48,644 nucleotides of DNA from Halorubrum halodurans (GTDB lineage: Archaea; Halobacteriota; Halobacteria; Halobacteriales; Haloferacaceae): contig NZ_NHPJ01000006.1 in NCBI RefSeq assembly GCF_002252985.1, forward strand, positions 1 to 48,644, in the 5' to 3' direction. Both the position numbers and the translations under genes were made by a program. The notes beneath the pieces are model-generated. The model made no database searches and was not told the DNA's origin. It was given only the letters and a program-made list of their open reading frames with translations. The first letter of the stretch is position 1, and each line of letters begins with the position of its first letter. Below, one piece after another: positions 34,612 through 43,357 of this stretch.

Positions 34612-34714
34612 GTCTATATAGACTACGGGTCTCTACCCGGCGTACGTAGCGGTACGACCGGACTCGAGCGGTTCCGGAGCCAAATATATCAAAAATATAA
34701 ACCAGTTTAATAAG
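34612..34714 (+). promoter_or_regulatory. pstS promoter region with palindromes and AT-rich box
   Basis: A TATA-like GTTTAATAAG (34705-34714) lies about 25 bases before the pstS ATG. Upstream is an AT-rich box, AAATATATC/AAAAATATAA (34682-34701), where phosphate-responsive promoters of haloarchaea carry an activator site. Further out are a 12-base perfect palindrome GTCTATATAGAC (34612-34623) and a hairpin CGGGT CTCT ACCCG (34626-34639). The palindrome also contains a possible TATA for the divergent direction. Confidence 0.5.
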
Positions 34715-34734
34715 GCGGTCGGATCGTTCGGGTG

Positions 34735-35937
34735 ATGTCTGACCGAAACTCGGTCGAGGGCGGGGTATCACGGCGGAAGGCGCTGATCACTGCCGGCGCG
34801 CTCGGAACGGCGGGATTGGCCGGCTGTAGCGGCGGAAACAGCAGTTCGGGGGACGACGGCTCCGGCGGCGACGGGAGCTCGGGGGACGACGGCTCCAGCG
34901 GCGACGGGAGCTCGGGGGACGGCAGCTCCGGCGACGGCGGCGACGGGAGTCCGGCGCTGCTGACCGCCGAGGGCTCCTCCACGGTGTACCCGATCTCCAA
35001 CACGGGGAGCTCCTACTGGAACGCCAACGCGCCGCCGAGCGACGGCGAGTACTGGGGGGAAAACGACGAGACGTCCGTCCCCGGCTGGGACGAGATCGAC
35101 ACCGACATGCACCTCGCGGACTACTTCGCGAGCCAGTTCGGGTTCGAGACGACCGGGCAGCGGTCGGACCCGCCGTACAACACGACGGTCAGCCTGAGCC
35201 ACTCCGGAACGGGCTGTGAGGCGGTCCGCGACGAGCTCGTCGACATCGGGAACTCCTCGGGGCCGATCACGGCCGAGCTCGGGCTCAGCGAGTCGGAGGC
35301 GGAGGAGATGTTCGTTGACCACGTCGTCGGCCGGGACGGGCAGCCGGTCGTCGTCAGCAGCGACATCTACGACGCCGGCGTCACGGAACTCACCGGCGAG
35401 CAGGTCCGTCAGATCTACCAGGACGAGGTGACGAACTGGTCGGAGCTCGGCGGCCCGGACCAGGAGATCTACGTCATCGGCCGCGCCGAGGGCTCCGGAA
35501 CCGACACCTCGTTCCGGCTGAACATGCTCGGCGGCGCCGACGCCTCGATGTCCGGCGTCGACACCCGGTTCGGCCAGAACCAGCAGGTCGCCGAGGCGGT
35601 CGCCAACAACGACGGCGCCATCGCCTACATGGCGCTGGCGTTCACGAGCGACCAGGTCCAGCCGATCGCGATCGACTTCGACGGGACGGTGTATCGACCC
35701 GACCGCGACGCCGAGAACACGATCTTCGACAGCGAGTACCCGCTCAACCGCGACCTCCACATGTACACGCGGATCACGGAGGAGACGTCGAGCGGGACGG
35801 ACCGTCGCGAGGGTGCGTTCCTCAACATGTTCCTCGGCACGTTCGGCCAGACCGTCTTCGTCGAGGACAACAACTACATCCCGCTGCCGACGGCCGACAT
35901 CGAGGCCGAGCGCGAGAAGCTGCCGGACCCGGCGTAA
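34735..35937 (+). CDS. pstS: Phosphate ABC transporter substrate-binding lipoprotein PstS
   Basis: 400 residues. A twin-arginine signal SRRKALITAGALGTAGLAGC ends in a lipobox with Cys31, so the protein is exported folded via Tat and lipid-anchored. A Ser/Gly/Asp linker of degenerate repeats (about residues 33-72) tethers the binding domain. That domain begins LLTAEGSSTVYPI and contains the phosphate-contacting SHSGTGCEAV and GRAEGSGTDTSFR segments. GTG at 34732 is an alternative start, but TATA spacing favours the ATG. It is first in the pst operon; a 58-base gap with a hairpin separates it from pstC. Confidence 0.95.
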   Translation: MSDRNSVEGGVSRRKALITAGALGTAGLAGCSGGNSSSGDDGSGGDGSSGDDGSSGDGSSGDGSSGDGGDGSPALLTAEGSSTVYPISNTGSSYWNANAPPSDGEYWGENDETSVPGWDEIDTDMHLADYFASQFGFETTGQRSDPPYNTTVSLSHSGTGCEAVRDELVDIGNSSGPITAELGLSESEAEEMFVDHVVGRDGQPVVVSSDIYDAGVTELTGEQVRQIYQDEVTNWSELGGPDQEIYVIGRAEGSGTDTSFRLNMLGGADASMSGVDTRFGQNQQVAEAVANNDGAIAYMALAFTSDQVQPIAIDFDGTVYRPDRDAENTIFDSEYPLNRDLHMYTRITEETSSGTDRREGAFLNMFLGTFGQTVFVEDNNYIPLPTADIEAEREKLPDPA

Positions 35938-35951
35938 CCGCCGAGCGACCT

Positions 35952-35980
35952 CGCGGGAGTCGCGACTGCGCAGTCCCGCG
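35952..35980 (+). terminator. pstS-pstC intergenic hairpin (attenuator or processing site)
   Basis: CGCGGGA (35952-35958) pairs with TCCCGCG (35974-35980), a 7-bp GC stem. The enclosed bases also contain a competing palindrome, GACTGCGCAGTC (35964-35975). A TATA-like GGCTTTATTC follows at once. The hairpin may reduce read-through so that PstS exceeds the membrane subunits. Confidence 0.45.
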
Positions 35981-35995
35981 GCTTTATTCACAATC

Positions 35996-37126
35996 ATGGA
36001 TCCATCAATCGATACGGGTGCCGGCGTTGCGGGCGCGGTGACCCGGTGGCGTCGAACGGCACGCGATCACCTCGAGACCACGCCCCCCGCGGCCACGATC
36101 ACGATCGCCTCGATAGTCGTGTCGCTCGCGGCGACCCTCGTCGGGTTCCTCGTCACGTCCCCGTACACGGTCGTCCCGTTCCTCGGCTTCCTGCTCGCGT
36201 CGGGATACGGGTGGGTTCGGTTCCAGGGGCTGACCGCGAGGACCGTGACCTTCCTGATGACCGTCTCGACCGTCCTCATCCTCTGTTTCATCACGGTGTT
36301 CATCTTCCTCGAGTCGATCCCCGTGCTCCGCTACGAGTCGGTGACGGTGCTCGGCGTCTCGGTGCCGGGGCTCCGGCTGTTCACCCAGACCCGCTGGGAC
36401 GCGGTCGCGGCTCCCATCCGGTACTCGATGGTGCCGATGATCCACGGGACGGTGATGGTGACGGCGATCGCGACGCTCGTCTCCGCGCCGCTCGGGATCG
36501 CCGCGGCGCTGTTCCTCTCCGAGATCGCGCCGGCGGTCGTCCGCGAGGTCGTGAAGCCGGGCGTCGAGATCCTCGCCGGCATTCCCTCGATCGTCTACGG
36601 CTTCATCGGCTTCACCATCCTGAGCCCGTGGGCGTCGACGCAGTTCCGGACCACCGGCCAGGGGTCGTACCTCTTCGTCGGGATCGTCGTCGGCCTGATG
36701 GCGCTCCCGACAGTCGTCTCCGTCGCCGAGGACGCGCTGAGCAGCGTCCCCGAGTCGATGAAGAGCGGATCGCTCGCGATGGGCACGACCGACTGGCAGA
36801 CGATGACGTCGATCACGATCCCGGCCGCCTTCTCCGGCGTCTCGGCCGCCGTCCTGCTCGGCGTCGGCCGCGCGATCGGCGAGACGATGGCCGCGACCGT
36901 GATGCTTCGCGGGGTTCCTCGGCTCACCGAGCCGCTGTACAACGTGTTCTACGGCCAGGAGACGCTCACCTCGCTCATCGCGAACAACTACGGGAACGCG
37001 AACGGGCTCCAGATGGACGCGCTGTTCGTCGCGGGCGTCATCCTCTTCATCACGGTGCTGTGTATCTCCGTCGGGTCCCAGTACGTCGAGTGGCGAATGC
37101 AAAAGAAGCTCGGGGGTGAGATCTGA
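35996..37126 (+). CDS. pstC: Phosphate ABC transporter permease PstC
   Basis: 376-residue permease. Several N-terminal helices precede the binding-protein-dependent permease domain: YSMVPMIHGTVMVTAIATLVSAPLGIAAALFLSE, then the EAA loop region VAEDALSSVPESMKSGSLAMGTTDWQTM that contacts PstB. The ATG at 35996 (MDPSIDTGAG) is chosen; the longer frame overlaps pstS and is spurious. Its last base is the first base of the pstA ATG. Confidence 0.95.
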   Translation: MDPSIDTGAGVAGAVTRWRRTARDHLETTPPAATITIASIVVSLAATLVGFLVTSPYTVVPFLGFLLASGYGWVRFQGLTARTVTFLMTVSTVLILCFITVFIFLESIPVLRYESVTVLGVSVPGLRLFTQTRWDAVAAPIRYSMVPMIHGTVMVTAIATLVSAPLGIAAALFLSEIAPAVVREVVKPGVEILAGIPSIVYGFIGFTILSPWASTQFRTTGQGSYLFVGIVVGLMALPTVVSVAEDALSSVPESMKSGSLAMGTTDWQTMTSITIPAAFSGVSAAVLLGVGRAIGETMAATVMLRGVPRLTEPLYNVFYGQETLTSLIANNYGNANGLQMDALFVAGVILFITVLCISVGSQYVEWRMQKKLGGEI

Positions 37127-38745
37127 TGGCCGGCGCGGCCGAGACGGCGCTGGTCCGCGAGGACACGACGGGGACCGAGGCCGTCGCTGGCGTCGCGATC
37201 GCGCTCGCGGTGCTGCTCTTCGCGTTCGACGTCGGGGTGCTGTTCGACGTCGTCTCGATCGACGGAACGATCGCCGGGATCCCGACCGTCGCCCTGCTCG
37301 GCGGGCTGCTCGTCCTCCTCGGGGGCGCGGTCGTCTCCTTCGGCGTCGGGTCGTTCCTCGGGTACGTCGAGACCGAGCCGAGCCCGGACGCCGGCCTCGT
37401 CGCCGCCGCCGTCTTCACCCTCGTCTGGTTCGGACTCGGCGGAGCGGCGGCGCAGGCGGTCGCCGGCGGCTCCCTCCTCTGGCTCCCGGCGGCCGCCGCG
37501 ACCGGCGGGCTCGCCTTCGCGGTGGCGGTCCTGACCCGAGAGGACCTGGGCTCGACGCTGCCGGCGGGCGCGGTGGCGATCGTCGTCGGGGTCGTCTACC
37601 TGACCGGGACCATCGGCCCGGCGTGGGCGTGGAACCTCGGGTTCGAACAGCAGGCGTCGATCACGGCTCCCTTCCTCGTTCCCGTCGCGACGGCGGGGTG
37701 CGCGCTGCTCGCCGGGTGGGCGGCCGCGAAGGCGTACGGCGGGTTCGGCGCCCGCGGCCGCCGGATGGGCGCGTACCTCCTCGTGTACACGAACGCGGGC
37801 GCGATCATCTCGGTGCTGTTCGTGCTGATCGCCTTCACCGCGTTCCGAGGGATTCCGGGGCTGTTGAACGGCGCGGCGGTCGGTCCCGGCGTCGGCCCGT
37901 CCGTCTCGGTACTCGGCGTCGGCGTCGCGCTTCCGGTGTCGGTGCCGTTCGTGACGAACGGCGTCGGCCTGCTGAACGACTTCCAGGGCGTCTTCCCGGC
38001 GATCGTCGGCACGATCTGGCTCGTCGTCGGGGCGGTCGCGTTCGCGGTTCCGCTCGGCGTCGGCGCGGCGGTGTTCCTGACCGAGTACGCCGAACGCGGC
38101 CGACTGACGCAGGCCGTCGAGGTCGCGACCAACGGGCTCTGGAGCACGCCGAGCATCGTCTTCGGACTGTTCGGCTTCACCTTCCTCGTTCCGCGGTTCG
38201 CGGGGAACAAGTCGCTGCTCTCCGGCATGCTGACGCTCGGGTTCATGCTCCTGCCGCTCGTGTTGATCACCAGCCGGGAGGCGCTGCTGTCCGTGCCCGA
38301 CGAGTACCGGGACGCCAGCGCGGCCCTCGGCGTCACGAAGTGGCAGACGATCCGCAGCGTGGTCGTGCCGGCCGCGCTCCCCGGCGTCGTCACGGGAGTC
38401 ATCCTCGGCGTCGGCCGGATCGCCGGCGAGACCGCGCCGATCCTGTTGACGATGACCGGCGGGACGTTCGTCTCGAGGGACCGGGCCGCGGACGTCATCG
38501 GCGGCTTCGCGTTCACGGCCCAGCCGCCGTTCGTGACGAACCCGGAGCTGTTACAGGCGACGACGGCGCTGCCCTTCCAGCTCTACGCGCTCATCACCGC
38601 CGGCGTCGGCCTCGGCGACAACGTCTCGAACCCGACCGAGTTCCAGTGGGCGACAGCGTTCGTTCTGCTGCTCGTCGTGCTGTCCTTCTACGCGATCGGC
38701 ATCGGTACGCGGTACTACTTCCGGAGGCAACTTCGACATGAGTGA
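37126..38745 (+). CDS. pstA: Phosphate ABC transporter permease PstA with large N-terminal membrane extension
   Basis: 539 residues, nearly twice the usual ~280-300. The C-terminal half is the canonical PstA permease domain ([36 protein letters not shown], with the EAA loop [25 protein letters not shown]). The N-terminal ~215 residues add about six extra hydrophobic helices of no recognised domain. The start overlaps the pstC stop (TGATG). The stop overlaps pstB by 8 bases. Confidence 0.94.
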   Translation: MAGAAETALVREDTTGTEAVAGVAIALAVLLFAFDVGVLFDVVSIDGTIAGIPTVALLGGLLVLLGGAVVSFGVGSFLGYVETEPSPDAGLVAAAVFTLVWFGLGGAAAQAVAGGSLLWLPAAAATGGLAFAVAVLTREDLGSTLPAGAVAIVVGVVYLTGTIGPAWAWNLGFEQQASITAPFLVPVATAGCALLAGWAAAKAYGGFGARGRRMGAYLLVYTNAGAIISVLFVLIAFTAFRGIPGLLNGAAVGPGVGPSVSVLGVGVALPVSVPFVTNGVGLLNDFQGVFPAIVGTIWLVVGAVAFAVPLGVGAAVFLTEYAERGRLTQAVEVATNGLWSTPSIVFGLFGFTFLVPRFAGNKSLLSGMLTLGFMLLPLVLITSREALLSVPDEYRDASAALGVTKWQTIRSVVVPAALPGVVTGVILGVGRIAGETAPILLTMTGGTFVSRDRAADVIGGFAFTAQPPFVTNPELLQATTALPFQLYALITAGVGLGDNVSNPTEFQWATAFVLLLVVLSFYAIGIGTRYYFRRQLRHE

Positions 38746-39706
38746 CATCACCCAGACCACGGAGGCGGACAGCGCGGACACGACCGAGACGGCCGACGCG
38801 GCGTCGACCGGCGTCGACGGCCCCTCCGCGACGGGTCGCTCGTCGACGGAGACGACCGCGGGCGAGACGGACGAGCACGTCCGCGAGGAGTGGCGCGAGT
38901 ACGCGTTCGAGGGCGACGCGAAGTTCGCCGTCGAGGATCTCGACGTGTACTACGGCGACGACCACGCGCTGAACGGCGTCTCGATCGAGATCCCCGAACG
39001 GAGCGTCACCGCGCTCATCGGCCCGTCCGGCTGCGGGAAGTCGACGTTCCTCCGGTGTCTCAACCGGATGAACGACCGGATCAAGAGCGCCCGCGTCGAC
39101 GGCTCCGTCCGGATCGACGGCGAGGAGATCTACCAGGACGGCGTCAACCTCGTCGAACTCCGCAAGCGGGTCGGCATGGTGTTCCAGTCGCCGAACCCCT
39201 TCCCGAAATCGATCCGCGAGAACATCGCGTACGGCCCGGAGAAACACGGCGACATCGACACCGGCCTCCTGGCGCGGCTCCTGAACCGGAGCGACGCGGA
39301 CGAGCGCGACCGGCTCGTGGAGCGGTGTCTCCGCGACGCGGCGCTGTGGGAGGAGGTCTCCGACCGGCTCGACGACAACGCGCTCGGGCTCTCCGGCGGG
39401 CAACAACAGCGGCTGTGTATCGCGCGCTGTCTCTCCGTCGACCCCGAGGTGATCCTGATGGACGAGCCGGCGTCCGCGCTCGACCCGATCGCCACCGCGA
39501 AGATCGAGGACCTGATCGACGACCTCGCCGAGGAGTACACGGTCGTCATCGTCACGCACAACATGCAACAGGCCGCGCGCATCTCGGATCAGACCGCGGT
39601 CTTCCTCACCGGTGGCGAGCTCGTCGAGTACGGCGAGACCGACCAGGTGTTCGAGAACCCACACAGCGAACGCGTGGAGGACTACATCACCGGCAAGTTC
39701 GGGTGA
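38738..39706 (+). CDS. pstB: Phosphate ABC transporter ATPase PstB
   Basis: 322 residues. An acidic Thr/Asp/Glu-rich N-terminal extension of about 60 residues precedes the ABC ATPase. Visible motifs are Walker [10 protein letters not shown], the PstB-specific [12 protein letters not shown]-loop [12 protein letters not shown], signature [15 protein letters not shown], Walker [14 protein letters not shown] and H-loop [10 protein letters not shown]. It energises phosphate import through PstCA. It ends 2 bases before phoU. Confidence 0.97.
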   Translation: MSDITQTTEADSADTTETADAASTGVDGPSATGRSSTETTAGETDEHVREEWREYAFEGDAKFAVEDLDVYYGDDHALNGVSIEIPERSVTALIGPSGCGKSTFLRCLNRMNDRIKSARVDGSVRIDGEEIYQDGVNLVELRKRVGMVFQSPNPFPKSIRENIAYGPEKHGDIDTGLLARLLNRSDADERDRLVERCLRDAALWEEVSDRLDDNALGLSGGQQQRLCIARCLSVDPEVILMDEPASALDPIATAKIEDLIDDLAEEYTVVIVTHNMQQAARISDQTAVFLTGGELVEYGETDQVFENPHSERVEDYITGKFG

Positions 39707-39708
39707 TC

Positions 39709-40380
39709 ATGCCCAGAGAACGCTATCAGGAGTCGCTCGAGGAGCTCCGGGCCGACGTGCTCGCGATGGGCGAGACGGTGACCGGGCGGCTCGACGAGAG
39801 CCTCGAGGCCGTCGAGCGGCACGACGAGTCGCTGGCGCGGGCGGTCATCGACGGCGACGAGGAGGTGAACGAGACGTACCTGCGGCTGGAGGACCGCTGT
39901 GTCGACCTGTTCGCGCTCCAGCAGCCGGTCGCCGGCGACCTGCGCTTCGTCACCGCCTCGTTCAAGGTCATCACCGACCTCGAGCGGGTCGGCGACCTCG
40001 CCGTCAATCTCGCCCAGTACGTGCGCGGAGCGACGCGAACCGTGGCCCCGGACGCCGAGATCGACGAGATCGCCCGGCTGGCACGCTCGCTTCTCGACCG
40101 GAGCCTCTCCGCGTACGAGACGGGGAACGCCGACGCGTGTCGGGCCGTGGCCGACGACGACGACGAGATCGACGCGCTCTGTGAGCGGGCCAGCCAGACG
40201 GTTACCCGCGACCTGATCGGGGGATCCGCCGGCGACGCGTGGGACGTCGAGCGGCTGTTGGACGACGTCTCTCGGGTGCTGTTGACGATCCGTGACTTGG
40301 AACGGGTGGCGGACCACGCCGTGAACATCGCGGCGCGGACGCTGTTCATGATCGAGAACGACCCCGAGCTGATCTACTGA
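39709..40380 (+). CDS. phoU: Phosphate-signalling regulator PhoU
   Basis: 223 residues, two three-helix PhoU repeats. Each carries the metal-binding signature: FVTASFKVITDLERVGDLAVNLAQ in the first and VLLTIRDLERVADHAVNIAA in the second. PhoU restrains Pst uptake and signalling when phosphate is plentiful. Start ATG follows the pstB stop by 2 bases; the longer frame is rejected. It is 3 bases from the next gene. Confidence 0.96.
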   Translation: MPRERYQESLEELRADVLAMGETVTGRLDESLEAVERHDESLARAVIDGDEEVNETYLRLEDRCVDLFALQQPVAGDLRFVTASFKVITDLERVGDLAVNLAQYVRGATRTVAPDAEIDEIARLARSLLDRSLSAYETGNADACRAVADDDDEIDALCERASQTVTRDLIGGSAGDAWDVERLLDDVSRVLLTIRDLERVADHAVNIAARTLFMIENDPELIY

Positions 40381-40383
40381 ACG

Positions 40384-41436
40384 ATGGAAACGCGCAAGAT
40401 ACAGACCGTCGGAAACGGGACGTACACGGTGTCGCTGCCGAAGGAGTGGGCCGAGTCGCGCGGCGTCTCCGCCGGCGACGCCGTGACGCTCCACGAACAC
40501 GTCGACGGCGTCCTGGCGATCCAGGAGGGCGAGGGCGGCGACGACACCGCGCCGATCACCGTCCGGGTCGAGTCCTCGGACCCGGAGACGATCGAGCGCA
40601 CGCTGCGGGCGGCGTACGCGGCCGGCTCGCGGGAGGTCGTCCTCGAGCCGGAGGGCGGCCTCACGGCGGAACGGCGGCGCACGATCGATCGGGTCGCTCG
40701 CGGCCGGATCGGCATGTCGGTCGTCACGGAGTCCGAGACCGCCGCGACGGTGCGGATCCTCCTCGACCCCGAGGAGGTGTCCGTCGGCCAGTCGCTCCGG
40801 CAGCTCTCCTTCGTCGTGCGATCGATACATCGGGACGCGGTCGACGCCCTGGCGGACCGGGCGGCCTCCAAGGAGCCGGCGACGTTCGACTCGCGGGGGG
40901 AGCAGGCCGACCGACTCTCGGCGATGATCGAGCGGTCCGCCGTCCGCGGAGCGGCGGACCTGGCGGAGATCGACGCGCTCGGGTCGACCCGGTCGGAGCT
41001 GTTCGAGTCGTGGACCGCGATGCGGGAGTTGCGGCGCGTTCACGAGGCCGCGGCGGCGATCGGGGCCGCCGCGGGACGGCTGGACGCGCCGCCGGCCGAG
41101 GCCCGAACGGAGTCGTGTCGCGCGATCGGGCGTGCGGCCCGCGAGGCCGTCTCCGAGGGGGTCGCCGCCGTCCTCGGCGACGGCGACGTCGACGCCGCCC
41201 GGAGCGCGCTCGACGCCCGTGACCGGGCGCGCCGGCGGATCGAGGCGTTCGACCGGGAGCTGTCGGCGGGAGACGCCGACGCGTCCGAGCTGCGGCACGT
41301 CTCGCGGGAGCTCGGGCGGACCGCGGAGCGCGGCGCCGACGTCGCCGCGCTCGCGCTCCGTCGGGCGATCCGACGCGGAGAGACGGTGGCCGACCGGGAG
41401 CCGGAGCGCGGACCGGCGGAGTCTCCGAGCCGGTAG
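40384..41436 (+). CDS. AbrB-type DNA-binding domain fused to a PhoU-like domain
   Basis: 350 residues. Residues 1-48 form a SpoVT/AbrB swapped-hairpin DNA-binding domain (METRKIQTVGNGTYTVSLPKEWAESRGVSAGDAVTLHEH). The following segment (about 55-150) is an alpha-beta region, and from about residue 180 a helical PhoU-like half follows (DLAEIDALGSTRSELFESWTAMRELRRVHEAAAAIG ... VSRELGRTAERGADVAALAL). This fits a phosphate-dependent transcription regulator encoded with its target operon. Regulation of pst by this protein is inferred. It is the last gene of the run. Confidence 0.88.
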   Translation: METRKIQTVGNGTYTVSLPKEWAESRGVSAGDAVTLHEHVDGVLAIQEGEGGDDTAPITVRVESSDPETIERTLRAAYAAGSREVVLEPEGGLTAERRRTIDRVARGRIGMSVVTESETAATVRILLDPEEVSVGQSLRQLSFVVRSIHRDAVDALADRAASKEPATFDSRGEQADRLSAMIERSAVRGAADLAEIDALGSTRSELFESWTAMRELRRVHEAAAAIGAAAGRLDAPPAEARTESCRAIGRAAREAVSEGVAAVLGDGDVDAARSALDARDRARRRIEAFDRELSAGDADASELRHVSRELGRTAERGADVAALALRRAIRRGETVADREPERGPAESPSR

Positions 41437-41531
41437 CGACGCCGTCGAGGGGACCGATCGCTCCGCTCCCGACCGTTCGCGCGTACTCGGTAAACGCAAC
41501 GCCTGTAACCCCTCGGGGAGAGGTGGGTCGT

Positions 41532-42548
41532 ATGACCGTCTGTGAAGCGCCGGGGAAGGTGTATCTCTTCGGCGAACACGCCGTCGTCTACGGCGAGCCC
41601 GCGGTGCCGGCGGCGATAGAGCGCCGCGCTCGAGTGACCGCCGAACCCCGCGAGGACGACCACGTCCGGGTCACCGCCACGGACCTCTCGCTCGACGGAT
41701 TCACCGTCGAGTACGCCGGCGGGACCGGCGACCGCCCCGACATCGACGCGCCCGCCCCGCTCGTCGAGGCCGCGATGGGCTACGTCGACGCCGCGGTCCG
41801 GCAGGCCCGATCGGCGGCCGACGCGCCCGACGCCGGCTTCGACATCACCGTCGAGAGCGAGATCCCGTTGGGTGCGGGGCTCGGTTCGTCGGCCGCCGTC
41901 GTCGTCGCGGGGATCGACGCGGCCACTCGCGCGCTCGGCGAGCCGCTCGACCGCGAGGAACTGGCGGACCGCGCCTACCGCGCCGAGTTCGAGGTCCAGG
42001 AGGGCCAGGCGTCGCGTGCGGACACGTACTGCTCGACGATGGGCGGTGCGGTACGGGTCGAGGGCGACGACTGCGAGCCGATCGACGCCCCCAACCTCCC
42101 GTTCGTGATCGGGTTCGACGGCGGCGCGGGCGACACCGGCGAGCTCGTCGCCGGCGTGCGACGGCTCCGCGAGGAGTACCGGTTCGCGGCCGACACGGTT
42201 CGGGCGATCGGCGACATCGTGCGCGACGGCGAGGAGCTGCTGGCCGAGGCGGTCCCCGAGGCCGACCCCTCCCGCGAGCTGCTCGCGGAGCTCGGCGACC
42301 TGATGAACTTCAACCACGGGCTGTTGGCCGCGCTCGGCGTCTCGGCGCGCTCGCTCGACGCGATGGTGTGGGCCGCGCGGGACGCGGGCGCCCACGGCGC
42401 GAAGCTCACCGGGGCCGGCGGCGGCGGCTGTATCGTCGCGCTCGACCCCGGCGCGGAGACGCCGACCGCGCTCTCGTTCACGCAGGGGTGCGAGGAGGCG
42501 TTCCGCGCCGAACTGGCCACCGAGGGCGTCCGGGTGGTGGAGCCGTGA
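41532..42548 (+). CDS. mvk: Mevalonate kinase
   Basis: 338-residue GHMP kinase that phosphorylates mevalonate for isoprenoid lipid synthesis. Motifs are EAPGKVYLFGEHAVVYG at the N-terminus, the ATP-binding PLGAGLGSSAAVVVAGID (about residues 112-129), and C-terminal AHGAKLTGAGGGGCIVAL. The start is the ATG three codons into the frame (MTVCEAPGKV). Its TGA is embedded in the GTG start of the next gene (GTGA), coupling mevalonate and isopentenyl phosphate kinases. Confidence 0.96.
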   Translation: MTVCEAPGKVYLFGEHAVVYGEPAVPAAIERRARVTAEPREDDHVRVTATDLSLDGFTVEYAGGTGDRPDIDAPAPLVEAAMGYVDAAVRQARSAADAPDAGFDITVESEIPLGAGLGSSAAVVVAGIDAATRALGEPLDREELADRAYRAEFEVQEGQASRADTYCSTMGGAVRVEGDDCEPIDAPNLPFVIGFDGGAGDTGELVAGVRRLREEYRFAADTVRAIGDIVRDGEELLAEAVPEADPSRELLAELGDLMNFNHGLLAALGVSARSLDAMVWAARDAGAHGAKLTGAGGGGCIVALDPGAETPTALSFTQGCEEAFRAELATEGVRVVEP

Positions 42549-43333
42549 CCGCCGGGACTCCGGCCGGCCGGTCGGCGGACCCGCCCGTCGTGCTCAAGCT
42601 CGGCGGGAGCGTGATCACGGAGAAGGACCGGCCCGAGACCGTCGACGAGGCGGCGCTGGCGGCCGCCTGCGACGCGGTCGCCGGCGCGATCGCGGCCGGC
42701 GCGGTCGCCCGGCTCGTCGTCGTCCACGGCGGCGGGAGCTTCGGACACCACCACGCCAGCGCGCACGGGATCTCGACGACCGAGGGAACCCACGACGCCG
42801 ACGCGGCCATGGACGTTCACGGCGCGATGGCGCGGCTCAACCGGGCCGTCCTCGCGGCGCTTCACGACCGCGACGTGCCCGCGGTCCCCGTCCACCCGCT
42901 CTCGCTTTCCGCGCGGCCGGCGGGCGTCGACGGCGACCTCGACCTGCCGCGCTCCTCGACGGCGACGCTGCTCGCGGAGGGGTTCGTTCCGGTGCTTCAC
43001 GGCGACGGGGTCGCGACCGCCGGCGAGGGGGTGACGGTCGTCTCCGGCGACGAGCTGGTCGTCGAGCTCGCCGCGGGGCTCGGCGCCGAGCGCGTGGGCG
43101 TCTGCTCGACCGTCCCCGGCGTCCTCGACGAGGAGGGGGCGGTGATCGAGCGGATCGACTCCTTCGAGGCGGTCGCCGACGCGCTCGGCGCGAGCGACGC
43201 GACCGACGTTTCGGGGGGAATGGCGGCGAAGGTCAGGGAACTGCTCGAACTCGACGCGCCCGCCTCCGTCTTCGGCCCGGAGGGGCTGGAGGCGTTCCTG
43301 CGCGGGGACGCGCCGGGGACGCGGATCGACTGA
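42545..43333 (+). CDS. ipk: Isopentenyl phosphate kinase
   Basis: 262-residue amino-acid-kinase-fold enzyme of the archaeal modified mevalonate pathway, converting isopentenyl phosphate to IPP. Visible are VVLKLGGSVITEKDRPE, the catalytic-His segment VVVHGGGSFGHHHA, VPVLHGDGV, and the C-terminal DVSGGMAAKVRELLEL. The GTG start overlaps mvk by 4 bases. Length is normal. Confidence 0.95.
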   Translation: MTAGTPAGRSADPPVVLKLGGSVITEKDRPETVDEAALAAACDAVAGAIAAGAVARLVVVHGGGSFGHHHASAHGISTTEGTHDADAAMDVHGAMARLNRAVLAALHDRDVPAVPVHPLSLSARPAGVDGDLDLPRSSTATLLAEGFVPVLHGDGVATAGEGVTVVSGDELVVELAAGLGAERVGVCSTVPGVLDEEGAVIERIDSFEAVADALGASDATDVSGGMAAKVRELLELDAPASVFGPEGLEAFLRGDAPGTRID

Positions 43334-43357
43334 CGCGTCTCGACCCCTCGGGCCCCC

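Noticed and set aside
35813..35995. N-terminal extension of pstC into the pstS coding region
   Set aside because: Ser/Arg-rich out-of-frame translation of the pstS end; permease homology starts after the ATG at 35996.
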